A stretch of DNA of 64,000 nucleotides from Podospora pseudocomata (lineage: Eukaryota; Ascomycota; Sordariomycetes; Sordariales; Podosporaceae): contig NC_085891.1 of assembly GCF_035222375.1 (NCBI RefSeq), positions 3,286,001 through 3,350,000 of the forward strand, read 5' to 3'. The translations under genes and the position numbers were made by a program. How positions within the stretch are numbered: position 1 is the first letter of the stretch; each line of letters begins with the position of its first letter. This document shows positions 23,176-35,293 of the stretch, piece after piece. The notes under the pieces are model-generated. The model searched no databases. It was not told the DNA's origin and was given only the letters and a program-made list of their open reading frames with translations.

Positions 23176-25543
23176 CTCGAGATGCTTCGCTCGGAGTGGG
23201 TTGCGTCGTCGTTTGCGATGCGATGTTGGAGTTGCTTGTGTCGCAGAGGGTTTGGGGCCTTTGGGCTCGAAAGTGGGAGGGGGGACCCGCTCAGCGACGG
23301 CGGAGGCGGGTCACTGTCGAGCCAAGCAACCGGGCAAGGTCTCAGGGATGGAGCCGTTTCTCAGCACGACCTGAGCTTGGAGCCTAGGTCAAAGCAGGAC
23401 AGGGGCGCTTGGGATCTTCTCTTGTTTTGCGCGAGCTAGGAGAAGCGGGAGAGAGAGCAGAACAAAAAAAGGATGGACGAGAAATACCTAGGACAGACGG
23501 ATCAGGATCTCATTGTGCCAGAGGTAGGAGGTACCTGTTGTGGGGGGTTGAAAGAGCTGAGTTTGGCGGGAGTGGGAAAGTTTGGGAGAGCAACACCACG
23601 CACTGTATCTACGGCACCGTGGGGACCACACGATTTGGCCGTGTCACGTCAGCGCCAACGTGAAAGCAATTTGCAAAGTAATCGCTCGGTAGCCAGCTTC
23701 GGGCTGCCTGCTGACAATTCCTTTTTCGACGGAATTGGCTCTTTACTCGTTTTACTGTCTACAAAATGACATTTCCCCTGTCGTTGCGAGAAAACTCTTT
23801 ATCTTGTTCTCTATCTTGTCGTTTCAGGTCTGCCTGTGGCAGCTGGAGGTCTTTGGCACACACATGCCACACACGACACAACAAGATGTGGCCCAAGCTT
23901 GATACCACCGAATACGCGCTGGAGGGGCAAAAAAACCGCTGATCTGGCATCTGAATGTTACCGCATTACGACACTTTTCGCGATGATCCTTCCAAGCTGA
24001 TTTCAGCAAGATGAAGACTGTTACTAAATCTATATTAACAGAGGGTGCAGCGCGATAACAGAGATGCATATCGAGTGTGGTCTTCGGGATCCAACCGGGT
24101 GTGTGAGCAAGAATCAGTTGCCATACCTAGACGGGGATGCAGCTATTCATTCAAACTTCCACGCCACTCGAAAAGCCGGGATTCTCTTGACCCTCAGTAT
24201 ATGAGGTGGCTGAACATGACTACGGAGTTTCGTCTTGATGGCTGGCATAATCACAAACCTACCTCCGTAAACGATATCAGTGACCACCCTCTTCGATAGC
24301 GACTTACAGTGGTTGCATTCTGGTGCTGGTCCCGCCCGGGTTCACCGTCGACTATTCGAATTGACAACACCAAGGCTACAGAGGTTGTCATTGGGGTTCA
24401 ATCTGAAGATGAACAGACGTCAGCAAACTTGTGATGTTGGGCATCAACTCCTCAACCCCCCATGTCTCAGTGCCCCTTCAAGCAGCAGGAGTCAGCATAG
24501 CCGCCCGTCTTTCCGCAGCAGTCAAGCAATCGTCCGGCCCAGAAAAAAAACCTTTTCCCCTGCTGTTTGCATGCATTGGGTTGATAGCCACCGGTGAGCC
24601 AATCGTAAGAATGCCGCACCGGGCGACCAATCAAGATCCGCGCTGCTGCACACAGATATCACCACTTCGTACAACTTCTCACAGCTCAAAAGATGAAAAT
24701 GCGTAATAGTAGAAGGAAAAAAGGGGAATCATCGACTTTCCAATTCATAACCCTCGCGTGGTTTTTGCCCGTTAGGCCCATTGTGTCCAAGCCTTAGCAC
24801 CGATTTTTTACAATCTTCCCGCTTTCCATCCCAATCCAGTCCCCAGTCCAAGTGCATACTCCATCCGATATTAGGTGTCGGTCGTGGGACCTGTCAGGAA
24901 AAGAAGACAGACGTACAGGAAAACTAGCAGAGCGACTCCACGTTCCACCTTTTAATAGAGCAAGTATACCAAAAATGTCGTGTTCTCATCAGATATCAAG
25001 AGCAATGAGAAAATGGGAAGTCAAGCTAAGGAAAAGGGCCCGAAAGTGTGCTCCCATGTGGTATCCTGAGCAGTGAAGAAGAAAAGAACAGATCAAATCA
25101 TTGTGAGAGGCGTTAGTCAGATCAGAACCAGAGAAAAAACAAAACTACAAAATCCCGAGAAGAAATGTCGAAAGTCCAAGATCAAAATCAAACCAAAATC
25201 AAAAAAGATCAACAGAGGTAAATCGTGACGTGAAAATATCACCAGCAAAGGAGAAGAGAAACAACAGAGAGAAAACGCATTCGAAAACGAGAAGAGTAAA
25301 GCATCCGAAGAGAGGAGGAAGAAACGCAATAGCAGGCCCCAGATCCCAAACCCATATTCCCGAAATATCCATCCGAACCGTTGTTCATCGTTCAGATGAT
25401 CCTCAAACCGCATGGCGAGCGCGAACGGTACGACGTGGATTCATGCGCCCACGCGCCAGGGCCTTCTGGCCAGATGAAAGAAAGGAAAGAGGCTTCGCAA
25501 CTTTTCCGCCGCCGCATCTCTGGTATCGACGAGACCCGGACAA
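23176..25543. other. Intergenic region upstream of YAK1 and downstream of PUB1 (2.4 kb)
   Basis: Both flanking genes are on the minus strand, so this contains the PUB1 3' region and a long YAK1 promoter and 5' leader. Short open frames exist, but none shows codon bias, domain signal or splice-supported extension. A stretch near 25080-25330 is purine-rich on the plus strand, which is the pyrimidine-rich strand for PUB1 RNA. Nothing else is supported. Confidence 0.55.
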
Positions 25544-27245
25544 CTAACCCTGGTAACCAGAATAGCCGTTGTTGCCAAAGTTCTGAGGCGGGGCCTGGCC
25601 CTGGTTCCACTGCTGAGCATTGTTCGGGTTCGGACCCTGACCGCGCCCGTAACCGCCAGCACTGGGGGGACCACTGTAGCCCATGGGGCCACCGCCGTAC
25701 GCAGCAGGAGACTGAGCCTGAGCTCCAGTGTAAGCGGCCTGCTGACCAGGACCAAAGTTGCCTACAAACACGGTTAGCCAGTTGGTTACAATCGCGATCG
25801 GAATGGAGAAAGAACATACCACCGTACTGGTTAAAGTAGGTAGAAGGAGTTCCAGGATAAGCGGGGGTCTGTGCGCTCTGAGGGCTGTACGCCTGGTTGG
25901 GATCGAACTGAGCCTGCTGAGCCTGAGGAGTCTTGTCCTTGCCCCACTATATATTGTACTGTTAGCACTCGAACATGACAAAGTCAGGATGAAAGAATGG
26001 TACATACGCTGCACTTGAGGGGGCGACCATTGACATTGTAGCCGTTCAACTGGCAAATGGCCATGGCCGCATTCTCATGGGTGTCCATCTTGATGAAGGC
26101 AAAACCACGGTCCGCCTGGAAGCGGGACTCAACCACAAAACCAAAGTTCTGGAAAAGCGGGACCAAGTCGTTCTGGGTGGTGTACGGGGTCAAGTTGCCC
26201 ACGTAGCAAGTTGTCTGCCAGGCCGGAGTCTGATTGACAATCATATCGTAAGAGTGAACGCCGTGGGTGGGGAAGTGATGATGGCCGTAGGGGGTCGTCG
26301 GGGTCATGCCCATCTGCTGCATGGCCTGCTGCTGGGCAATCGAAGGCTGGCCCTTCTGGTTGGCCCAGTTGCAACGGATGGCGCGAGAACCGAGCCACTC
26401 GCCGTCCATGGAGCTCAAAGCCTTCTCAGCCTCGGGACGGTCGCGGAAAGCAACGAAGCCATAACCGCGAGAACGGCCAGTTTTCATATCCCACATGACA
26501 CGAGCCTCGGAAACCGAGCCGAAAGCGGAAAAGGCCTGAAGAAGGACCTCATCGTTGACCTCGTTAGAAAGATCGCCGACAAAGATGTGGAAGTGGTTCG
26601 AAGTGTCCTCCTTGTTCGTGTTGTTCGACTGATAAGCCCAGTTGACACGAATTTCCTGTACAGAAAAGGCGTCAGCTTCAAGTAACAAATCATCCAAGAA
26701 AACTCGAACTTACAGCCTGGTGAACACGACGGCCGTTCAAAGTCTGCATGGCACGCTCAGCCGAGCCGGGATCATCATATTCAACGAAGCCATAATTGTA
26801 ACCCTTCGCCTGTGGCATTCAAGTCAGTCAATGTTGCTTTGTATCAGGCCATGAACTCGACAGTGCGACTCACGTTCTTGTCCGGGATGATCTTGACGTT
26901 CTGGACGTGTCCAGTGGTCTCGAAGATTTGACGGAGAACGTCTTCGGTGACGCGGGGGTCGAGGCCACCCACGTAAAGGGCCCGCTTGTTGGGCTCGGGA
27001 GCGGCACGACGGGCGAATGGGCCACCGCTCGTGGGAGAGATGATCCCACTCTTGTCGCCGCCGCCCAACGGCGATGTGATCGCAGTTGGGATAGGGTTGG
27101 TGTTCTGCGGGATATGGAGGGGCGGCGGGGGCATGTGCGCCGGGTTGCCATTGCCCTGGCCGTTCTCGTAGCCGGGCGCGCCGGCGTTGGCCTGGGGAGG
27201 AGGGGGGAGTTGGCCGGAGGCCGAAGCGGAACCGTTGTCAGCCAT
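25544..27245 (-). CDS. PUB1: Pub1/TIA-1-type RNA-binding protein with three RRMs
   Basis: Exons are 26874-27245, 26714-26809, 26008-26655, 25820-25946 and 25544-25761, giving 486 residues. RRM1 (from about residue 83) has RALYVGGLDPRVTEDVLRQI and YNYGFVEYDD; RRM2 has FHIFVGDLSNEVNDEVLLQA and RGYGFVAFRDR; RRM3 has TTCYVGNLTPYTTQNDLVPL and RGFAFIKMDTHE. Both RNP motifs are intact in each. The N and C termini are Pro/Gly/Gln/Asn-rich, as expected for a stress-granule protein. The family binds U-rich and poly(A) RNA and affects mRNA stability and translation in nucleus and cytoplasm. The start MADNGSASASGQ is chosen because the RRM-proximal disordered leader begins there; the frame stays open upstream to 27494. 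The last four introns fall at conserved-looking positions within RRM1 and the tail. Confidence 0.93.
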
Positions 27246-29394
27246 TTTGTTTGTTTGTTCGCTGGTGGCCGATGAATGTTTATACGGAAGTTCTTGAAGA
27301 GTTCGAAGAATCGCGACGTTGGGCGAAGCTGGCAAGGAAGACTGTCGTCTTCTTGGCAAAAGAAAGCCCCACTGTGAAGCTGGGCTGGCAAGGAAGCAAG
27401 CGAGCAAGAATACTTTGCGAAAGAAAAGAACCGGAGTGCTGGTTCCTATTGTCGCAAAGCGGAGAGAGATGTGAAAGAAGAGGAAAAGCGCCAAATAGAG
27501 CAGAAAAATTTCCGACTCTTGTAGTCGCGACTGAACCTGGCGGGGCTGTTTTGAGCCTGGCCAACGATGCGAGATGCGGAAAGCGGGGGGGATAACGACA
27601 GCGTCAGCACCTCCTTCCCGGTGTCGATGGATTCCGTTGAGTTCCGCGCCGAGAGTGTACGGGGGTAGAAGTTTGGAGTTGAGGGCTGTCGTCCTAGCTT
27701 TGCGATACTTGCGATATGACAGCTAACGGTAGGAAAGCGGAGACAAGCTCAGCCAGGCAAAACTGAAAGGTAAGGTTGGTGATGATGATAAGAGAAACCG
27801 AGACCAACAGTGAGAAAAACAGACAATCAAAGGAGAAACCCCCGAGAGTTGCTAGCAGCTGGCAGCCCGGTATCTGCGCCGACTACTTGACGAAGGAGAG
27901 GGGAAACAAGAGAGAAAAAACCCAGAGAGTGAGGAGAGTAAGGAGGTGATGGGAGGGGAAGGATTTTGCTCCAATCGTGCCATTGTCCTGGAATTGAGAG
28001 AAGCGGCACACAGTGCGGCGGCACCTTGATTGGGAGGGACGGCCTGGCCCCTCTGGAGCACGCTATGCCTATCGGTGATCCGTGCTCTGAAGTCGTCCCG
28101 TGTTTTTCCCTGCAGGGCAGCTGTCAATTGGCCTGGATGTAGTGGCCAGCCTTCTATCACGCAAGGCTATCTACGGGGAACCGAGGAGGGGTGGTGTTGG
28201 TGTTGGTGGGAGCGTTTACCGGGCACCAACCTTTAACGGAGGCTGTTTGGGACCATCTAGAGAGAGATGGAGAGACGAGTACAAGTGCAACTGGACTCGT
28301 GATGGTACGCTTCGAACACAATCACCTAGTTGCCTGTTTGCGTTCTGGATGTGGCGTGTTTGCTAGCCGAGTCTTTGGCTATCCCAAGCAAGGCCAAGTG
28401 AAGTGACATGCATGCATGTTCCAAAGCATTCGCATCTTGTGCGTCTCACCCCAAGGCAACATCTGCCTAGCTGTAGCCCGAGGTGCTAGGGCACACACAT
28501 GTTTAAGTTCCTGTCACGCAAGGCCTCGTTGTTTTAAAGACCAAAGATTTCCTCCATTTCTTGAGGGGCAAAAAGGGCAAAAGGAGCAAAAGAATACTTG
28601 TAGAATTTGAGTACACAATCATAAAAACCACAGGAAACCCTGGGTACGTGAGATACAACGCTTCAGCAATGGCCCTGCCCACTGCACCAAAACAAAAAAA
28701 ATTAAGCTTAAAGACGGGGATACTTGTATATATATATATATATACATACCTTATCTTTCTGTCGGGCAGATGTTATTTTCACCTACAATTTCTTCTCCGC
28801 CAGTTTGAAAAGGTCTTTCCATCTATTCCTTTGTTGCGTTTGCTCACTGATTGCTTTCGGGTTCACTGGGATAACACTAGTGAGTGAGATAGTGGGGCAC
28901 TGGGGGCAGCTCTTAAGAAACGAACTGGCCCCACCTATGGGGTGTGTCCCACTACAATTTCTCTTATTGGTCACCAGGCAACGATATACTCTGGAGTAGA
29001 GAAGCGCTGTAAGCAATCAAGTCAGGGTCAACGACTTCAACTTCCAAAGCTTTCAGCAACTGAGAGCAAGGATTTTGAGAGCTAAAACCAGGATTTAATA
29101 TATCGCCTTTTCAAGTTTGTTTTTTCTTGTCAGGCCCGCTTTTTGGCAAAGACAAACGATTGGAATGGAGATAAGGACCATTGTCAGTTGTTGGTGCGTT
29201 TGAGCGTCTGTTTTCTTCTCGCCAACCACCCAACCAATCCCGCCAAGTCCTACCGTACTCACAAAGAACTCCTGGGACGGACGCGCTCCACGATCCATAT
29301 CATCGGTACCACGCAGCACTTCATTCCGGTCCTCGGCCTCAACACCAGCTGCCCACTCACCACGGCTGGGTAACATCTTCAGCATCAACTCAGG
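27246..29394. other. Divergent promoter region between PUB1 and the next plus-strand gene (2.1 kb)
   Basis: This long divergent spacer has no convincing gene. It includes a (TA)n run at about 28729-28744, and the PUB1 reading frame stays open into it as far as 27494. Both neighbouring promoters should lie here. Confidence 0.55.
28729..28744. repeat. (TA)n microsatellite
   Basis: Eight or so TA units lie in the non-coding gap. No gene function is implied. Confidence 0.8.
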
Positions 29395-30708
29395 ATGGCG
29401 GCACCCTCTGCTTCGCAAGTGAGAGCGCCTAAAGTGCCTGTGCTTGAACCTCTTGAGAAGGGACTCAACGAAATAGTACGCTTCTTTTCACAGAAGACCA
29501 TGGCACATGTCTCTGTCTAACACAACCTCCAGCTTGTCCTCACCGGTAAGGCCTTCAGAGCAGCTGGCAAAGATCCCAAGAAGGGAACACCGCAAGAGAC
29601 AGCCGCAGCCATCAACGCGCAGGTCCCGGCGGTGATAGGAAGATTCAACAATGCGCTGGATGATCTAGAGTGTGATCTCGTAAGTCAAGGTCTTCCAACC
29701 GCCAGTGGCCAATGAACAAACACTTAGCAATACCAGCTGCGAGCAAAAGCCGTCCTCCTTCGAGATCTGAATCAGTTGAAGGCAAGCCGGAAACCACCTC
29801 CACCGCCAAAGCAAAAGCCGGTAGCTCCTTCAGCTGCCTCCATCCCGCCGGCGCCTATGGAGTCGCCTGTCATGGCAAAGAAAGCTCAGGTCTTCAAGGG
29901 AAATATGCCAGGCTCCAGTCGACCAGCGTCTTCGCCTGTGGCTGTTCCTGTACATCCCACCAAACAGGAGAACAAACCAGTGGCACCCATTCCAAACATG
30001 GGGGGCATTGATCTCTCATCTCCCGAACTGAAGCACTCACCCAGTCCGAAAACAGTCCCCCGAAACAAGCCGGTGAAGAACTCACCGCAGTTGGCTTCAG
30101 TGGCTGCTGCTGCCGTTGCCGCAGGACGACCTGCCAGTGCTCCGCCCAAGAAGGAATCCAAGATCCTCCCACCGCAGATCCCTAGGCCGGGTACTGCGGC
30201 ACCACAGTTTCCTTCGGGGCCTCCTACCATGCAGGCCAAAGCCGCTTCAGTCCCTGCTCGGAACATGTCCGCATCTCCAGCCATGGCGAACAGCACGCCT
30301 GTTGCTGGAGCGGCACCACAACAATCCCAGGGACTTCCACAGGCCAACAGCGACAACTTCTTCACCGATATGACCTTTACTGTTGCACCTTCAGCCGAAC
30401 AGCCAGGTCAGCACCAGCAACCACAGCAAATCGATCTGACCAAGCTTGATGGTTCGAATAACTTTGGTGTGGGGTCCGGATCATCGACCATGGACGTTGA
30501 CAACGAGATTGACAACTTGTTTGAAGACATAAGCATGAATATGGACTACAATTTGGAAGGAGGTGATTCTGCGGGCGATAACAGCAACTTCAACGACATG
30601 TACTTTGACCTGGAGGCCAGCAGCGGTGCTGCCACTTCGGGCAACAACAATAATAACGGCGGCGGCGGCAATAATCTTGGGCTGGATGATTTCGGGTTCC
30701 CTCAATAA
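29395..30708 (+). CDS. Low-complexity nuclear-type protein, possible Mediator tail subunit (Med2-like)
   Basis: My model has exons 29395-29475, 29533-29679 and 29737-30708, giving 399 residues. The first roughly 100 residues form a helical region (LEPLEKGLNEILVLTGKAFRAAG, INAQVPAVIGRFNNALDDLE, LRAKAVLLRDLNQLK). The rest is Pro/Ala/Ser/Lys-rich, then Gln/Asn-rich and acidic, ending NLGLDDFGFPQ. A short helical N terminus plus a long disordered tail resembles fungal Mediator tail subunits such as Med2, but I base this on overall resemblance, not on a diagnostic motif. The third exon could start at 29728 instead (CAATACCAG, adding QYQ in frame), because two AG acceptors lie 9 nt apart. Confidence 0.7.
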
Positions 30709-30971
30709 TGGGTGTTATGGCAGAGGCGCGGGGTCTGGAGTTGTTCTTTGAAGCGTTACGGCATAGCGAATGGATCAAACGGAAGTTGCAGGCAAAGTCG
30801 AATAATTCTTGCGGTCTGTCTTTTTAGTGGTGATATGATATTGAGTAGCACGATGATAAGAACATGAAATATATGCAAACGAATTACTACTTGCAAGTCA
30901 ACCCTCAAGGCCCCTGAGTAACAACATGAAATATTTACAAAACGAACCACCACTTCCCAGCCAGCAACTCT

Positions 30972-32273
30972 CTAAGGCCCCTGAGTAACAGCATACAACC
31001 CCTGAATCTTTTGCCTGAACCTCTCATTCCTCCACCCCTTCCACTCCCGATCCATCAACCCCCACGTCTCGTCATAATCCACCGTCCCCTCCCTGATATA
31101 GTAACCCCCCTGGATAGCCCAAACAGCCCACTCGGCATCGTTCCCCTCGAGGTACCCCACCAAACAGTCCAAATACCTATGATCCTGCTCGTTGAGGCCC
31201 CCGTACTGAGAGTCGACCTCACTCCCCTGCATCCCAACCCCAAACTCGCTCATGATTAAAGGTCCAGTGTAGGGCCTGTCCTGCTCCAGCACAAACCCAG
31301 ACCAGAACCCATACCCAGCCTTGACCAAGTCACAGTTTTTGAACGGGTCGGGGAATGTCACGGTGAAAGAGTAAGCGTGCATCTCCCAGACGTTTTTTCC
31401 CTCCCACCCGGAGGTGTCGAGCATTCTGGTCTTGAGATGCACCAGATCAGTTGACGACTGGGCGCCCCCGACGAGGATGAGCAAGTCTTTGTTTGCTTGA
31501 TGGACTAGATTGCCCGCTCTCTGGATGTTGGCGTACCAGTCCCTTCTGCCGTTCAAGTCCTGCAGGAGAAACGCGCGAAGTTCGTTACGTAAACCGAGGC
31601 CGACGACGCCGGGGTGGGACTTTGCCCAGGTGGCCATGAAGGCTAGGGAGGAGAGCCAGGAGGAGGTGGAAAAGAAGCGGGAGTTGAAGGGGTTGTAGCC
31701 GGAGGCGGTGTCCCACCAGCCGTTGCCGTCGGTGAGGTTGCAGCACCAGGAGGCTTTGGAAACGTGGTTGTCGAGGATGGTGATTATTCCTTTTGACCAG
31801 AGGGTGTCGACTACGGCGGCAAAAACGTCGAGGGTGGTGGTGTTGGGGGTTATCCAGGGGTTTTTGGTGATTATCAGGGGGTAGATGTCGTTTATCAGGG
31901 CGGGTTTGGACTGCTGCTGGGAGACGGTGGTGAAGGAGGTGTGGACGGGGGTGGTGGGGCCGGAGAAGGTGAGGTCAGAGGAGAAGGTGAGGCGGACGCA
32001 GTTGAAGTTTTGGGTGGCGATCCAGGTGGTGATGTAGTCGAGGGGTTGGCGGTGGAGGCCCTCGGGGATGTTTGTCTCCAGATGGCCGGCCCAGTTGATG
32101 CAGCGGAGTTTGACGCGCTTGTTATTTGCGTCGAGGATCCAGCGGGAGGAGGTTGATAGGGGGAGGGGTGGGGGGGTTTTCACTCCCGGGGTTGGGGCTG
32201 GGTCTTGAGGGAGAGGGTTGGGGAGGGCGGATATGCCCGTGACGAGGGTGAGAAGGAGTGACAGGACCTTCAT
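30972..32273 (-). CDS. Secreted GH5-family glycoside hydrolase
   Basis: This intronless gene encodes 433 residues. The signal peptide is about residues 1-16 (MKVLSLLLTLVTGISA), then a Pro-rich linker. The catalytic (beta/alpha)8 barrel shows GH5 landmarks: LRCINWAGHLE near the start, NFNCVRLTFS, ILDNHVSKASWCC, the acid/base glutamate in GLGLRNELR, HAYSF, and the nucleophile glutamate in LIMSEFGVG. WAIQGGYYIREG closes the barrel. GH5 enzymes cut beta-linked glucans, mannans or glycosides; the exact substrate is not evident. The start at 32273 is preferred over an in-frame upstream Met at 32381 because the signal peptide begins there. It converges with the Med2-like gene. Confidence 0.88.
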   Translation of the reverse strand: MKVLSLLLTLVTGISALPNPLPQDPAPTPGVKTPPPLPLSTSSRWILDANNKRVKLRCINWAGHLETNIPEGLHRQPLDYITTWIATQNFNCVRLTFSSDLTFSGPTTPVHTSFTTVSQQQSKPALINDIYPLIITKNPWITPNTTTLDVFAAVVDTLWSKGIITILDNHVSKASWCCNLTDGNGWWDTASGYNPFNSRFFSTSSWLSSLAFMATWAKSHPGVVGLGLRNELRAFLLQDLNGRRDWYANIQRAGNLVHQANKDLLILVGGAQSSTDLVHLKTRMLDTSGWEGKNVWEMHAYSFTVTFPDPFKNCDLVKAGYGFWSGFVLEQDRPYTGPLIMSEFGVGMQGSEVDSQYGGLNEQDHRYLDCLVGYLEGNDAEWAVWAIQGGYYIREGTVDYDETWGLMDREWKGWRNERFRQKIQGLYAVTQGP

Positions 32274-33964
32274 GGTGCTGGTTGAAGAAACAAACCTGCT
32301 CAGAGGAAATAGAAAGGGAAGCCTCAAAGGGTAGATATACCCTCCCCTGGACGAGTCAAGTCTTCCCCCGGTGACAAGCAACGGCTATTAGCCCCCTCTC
32401 GGTAGGACAGAGTATTATTCGGCAAAGCAATCAGTCTCTCAAACACCAATCATGAAAACCACCATCCAAAAAAACGAGTGGAAGGTATGAAGAAGGAATC
32501 GTGAACCACAAAAAGTCCAAGAACCCCTTACAACCTCGCCACCGTCCATACCACCCATCTATATACCCTCCCATCTCAACGAACATCCTCCCCTACACCA
32601 CCCATTAGCCACCCCCTATCCTTTCCCTCCCCTCTCACAGGCTGGATAGGTCACCGGTCAAACAACCAATAACCAAACAAAACCCGGGTGGGTTACAATC
32701 TGCCATCAAAGACAGGGTTTCGTACCTCCGTGACGTTACCTACCTACCACCACCGCTCACCGCACACGTTTCCATCAAATTGATCCCCCAAACCCCATGA
32801 AAAAAAAACAATCATTCGGTAGTAATCAACATAGTCAAAAGCTGACTTTGTATGTTACCTTTCTCCCTAACCCCCTGCCCAACCCATCTGATTGGCCACC
32901 CATTAGATACGCACCTGTGACCAGGCTTTTCCTCTTCAACGAATAACAGCCCCACCCTCACATCCCAAACCCCTTGCAGCATATAAGGTCCCTTTCCATT
33001 CGTATGATTCCTTAAAACCCTTCGCTCCCCTAAATCTGCGAAAGAACGGGATCAATATTGCCACCATCAAGAAGGCAAAACGAGCTCTACTTGCTCCCGT
33101 CCGCCAGAGATTCACTCGGCGAAAGAGCAAGTCAGGCACAGCTATCTGATTGGTCGGATGAAAATAGTGTTGAGTTTTGGCACCCAAACGCCAACCACAT
33201 GGACAACACTCCCACCATGTGATGATGCGGGGCTAATAACTTTCATATGTAAATGTGAGGCCTCAGCTGCGTGATGGCTTGTCTCGGATACCCATCTCTC
33301 TTGTGTTGTACAACAAACATCACGTCAAACCCGTCTCAGTCTGGTGACGCTTCAAGTCAAATGCTCATACACGGGAAAAGAAGGCCAGGAATTACAGGTC
33401 AGCACCCCGAATAATATTATTCCAAAATGCTACTCTCTCTTTCCCTCCAACTTCCACACCACAACATCTTCACCCTCTATCTCTCCACCCCAAACCTCAA
33501 TCTTCATTAAACCCCCACCCATAAATATATACCTACAACCCTCTCATCATTGCTATGTCTGCGTCATAACGTCGTAAAGTGAAACATTAACAAAGTCCAA
33601 AAAACGAACGCACTTTCTCAACGCTATTACCAAAGCAAGCAGCCCGCCATGCTCATGCTTCTGTACCACCCCCCCAAAAAAAACAGCGATGTGTGTGCCA
33701 TGCATGCATACGCCAAAACTATGTGTGCTAAGCCCAACCCCAAAAGTCTGTCGTGATGTGATGAGACAACAACTCCAGTCAAACTCAAACCTCTCTGTCC
33801 GAGACAAGAAAAGAGTGACTTGGCTTGTCTCATCGGGTATTCCGACAGTGTGAAAAAAAAAGAAGAATAAAAAAGAGAAACATGTCCAACGAACCAGAAA
33901 CAAGGGTATCTATCCTTTTTGAAGAGCCAACCATGAAAATGAACACGAAAAAGAAAAAAAAGAT
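32274..33964. other. Intergenic region between GH5 and the PH-domain gene (1.7 kb)
   Basis: Both flanking genes are on the minus strand, so this holds the GH5 promoter and the 3' end of the PH-domain gene. It is pyrimidine- and C-rich on the plus strand in several blocks. A TATA-like GTAGATATACC stands just upstream of the GH5 start, at about 32330-32340. No additional gene is supported. Confidence 0.55.
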
Positions 33965-35293
33965 TCAAGCAGCGGGAGGGGCGGGTGCTGGCGCTGCCAC
34001 CTTGGCTTCGAGTTCCCTCCTCTTGGCCAAGAGGCTTTTGAATGCTCCCAGGCATCGAACCAGCGCCTCCTCGTCTGTCGCGCAAAACTTGTAGCTCTTC
34101 TCGTCCGTGATGATCTGCAAGCAGTGCTTCTTCGTCCTGCTCATGGGGTCGATATCGACCACGTTGACAATGTTGGAAAGGTAGGCGATGAACAAAACTG
34201 ACGACTCCGAGTCGTCCTTGTAAAGCTTGAAGTTTCTGGGTCGCAGTACGGCCCATGACTTCTTCCACTGTCGCACACCTCCCTTGCTCCTCAAAAAAGA
34301 CATCCACCCTTGCCAGATGATCCGGTCAGGGTCTTGCTCGAGATTGATGCCGCTTGCCTGGCTGGCACTAGGTACGGCTTGCGCCCCTGGTGCTCCTCCT
34401 CCTTGCGGCGCCTTGCTTGGTACGCTCGATGCCGTTGGGGGAGACTGGACGCCAAGACTCTCAAATGACGCTCCGTGAACCCTCTGGACATCATAATCTG
34501 AAAAGTCCGAATGCGATGCGAGCTCAGTTCCCGACATGCCCGAGGATTCCAGATGCGATGGCCGCCGCGGGGAGGGCCTGGCAAAGGTTCGTGGCGGGGG
34601 TTCGAGCGGCTCTGGGGAGCTTGATGCGAGCCGATCCATTGCGCTCGCAGTGTTCTGCGGATCTACTTCGTGAGTCGGAGAGGTGTTGAAGAAAGAAGGC
34701 CGTCGCACTGCCGGGCTCGCCAAAAACATCTCTTCCTCCTCCTCTTCTATCCTGGCACCCTGTCTGATCAGATCCACCCATTCTTGCGCATCTTGCTGAG
34801 ACGAAGCCTGAAAGTGGTAGTTTTTGGAGGGCGAAAACAAGCCAAACACATTCGGGCGCTTGTTCTTGGGGTCTTTGAGCATGGCGACGGCAGTCAGATC
34901 TGCCAGGTGGATCTTGTGCCGGAGTTTTTCCTCTTTATCCGACTTGTAGATTGAGAGTGTGCTTGGGCGAAGGACGATGTAGCAAGTTCTCCATGTCTAC
35001 ACAATGCCTTGTTAGTTATCATGACACGCACAGTCCAAGTTCAATGGTCCACCTACCTTTGTCTTTCGCGCACGCTTCTGTACGTAACCACTCTTGATAA
35101 CCCGGTCAAACTCGAAACTGCCATTTTGGTTGACTGGAGAGTAGGTGTCTGCAAGGCGGCTCATCAACCTGGCTGTCGGCTGCGGTGGGATCGCAATAGA
35201 GGTAGGCGGGAGCTCGACGTATTCGCGACGAGCCTCTTCTGGCTTGGCACCAAGCGACATGGTCGCCAACTGTGTCTGAACCTCGGCGGCCAT
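33965..35293 (-). CDS. Double PH-domain protein, OPY1-like
   Basis: Two exons (35057-35293 and 33965-34996) encode 422 residues. The first PH domain spans about residues 65-170 (SGYVQKRARKTK joined to TWRTCYIVLRPSTLSIYKSD, ending QDAQEWVDLIRQGA). A Ser/Pro-rich linker follows. The second PH domain lies at about residues 295-405 (WQGWMSFLRSKGGVRQWKKSW to EALVRCLGAFKSLLAKR). Two PH domains separated by a long linker is the layout of yeast Opy1, which binds PI(4,5)P2 and modulates phosphoinositide signalling. The equivalence is by architecture and partial similarity, so I leave the symbol empty. The C terminus is Ala/Pro-rich. Confidence 0.8.
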
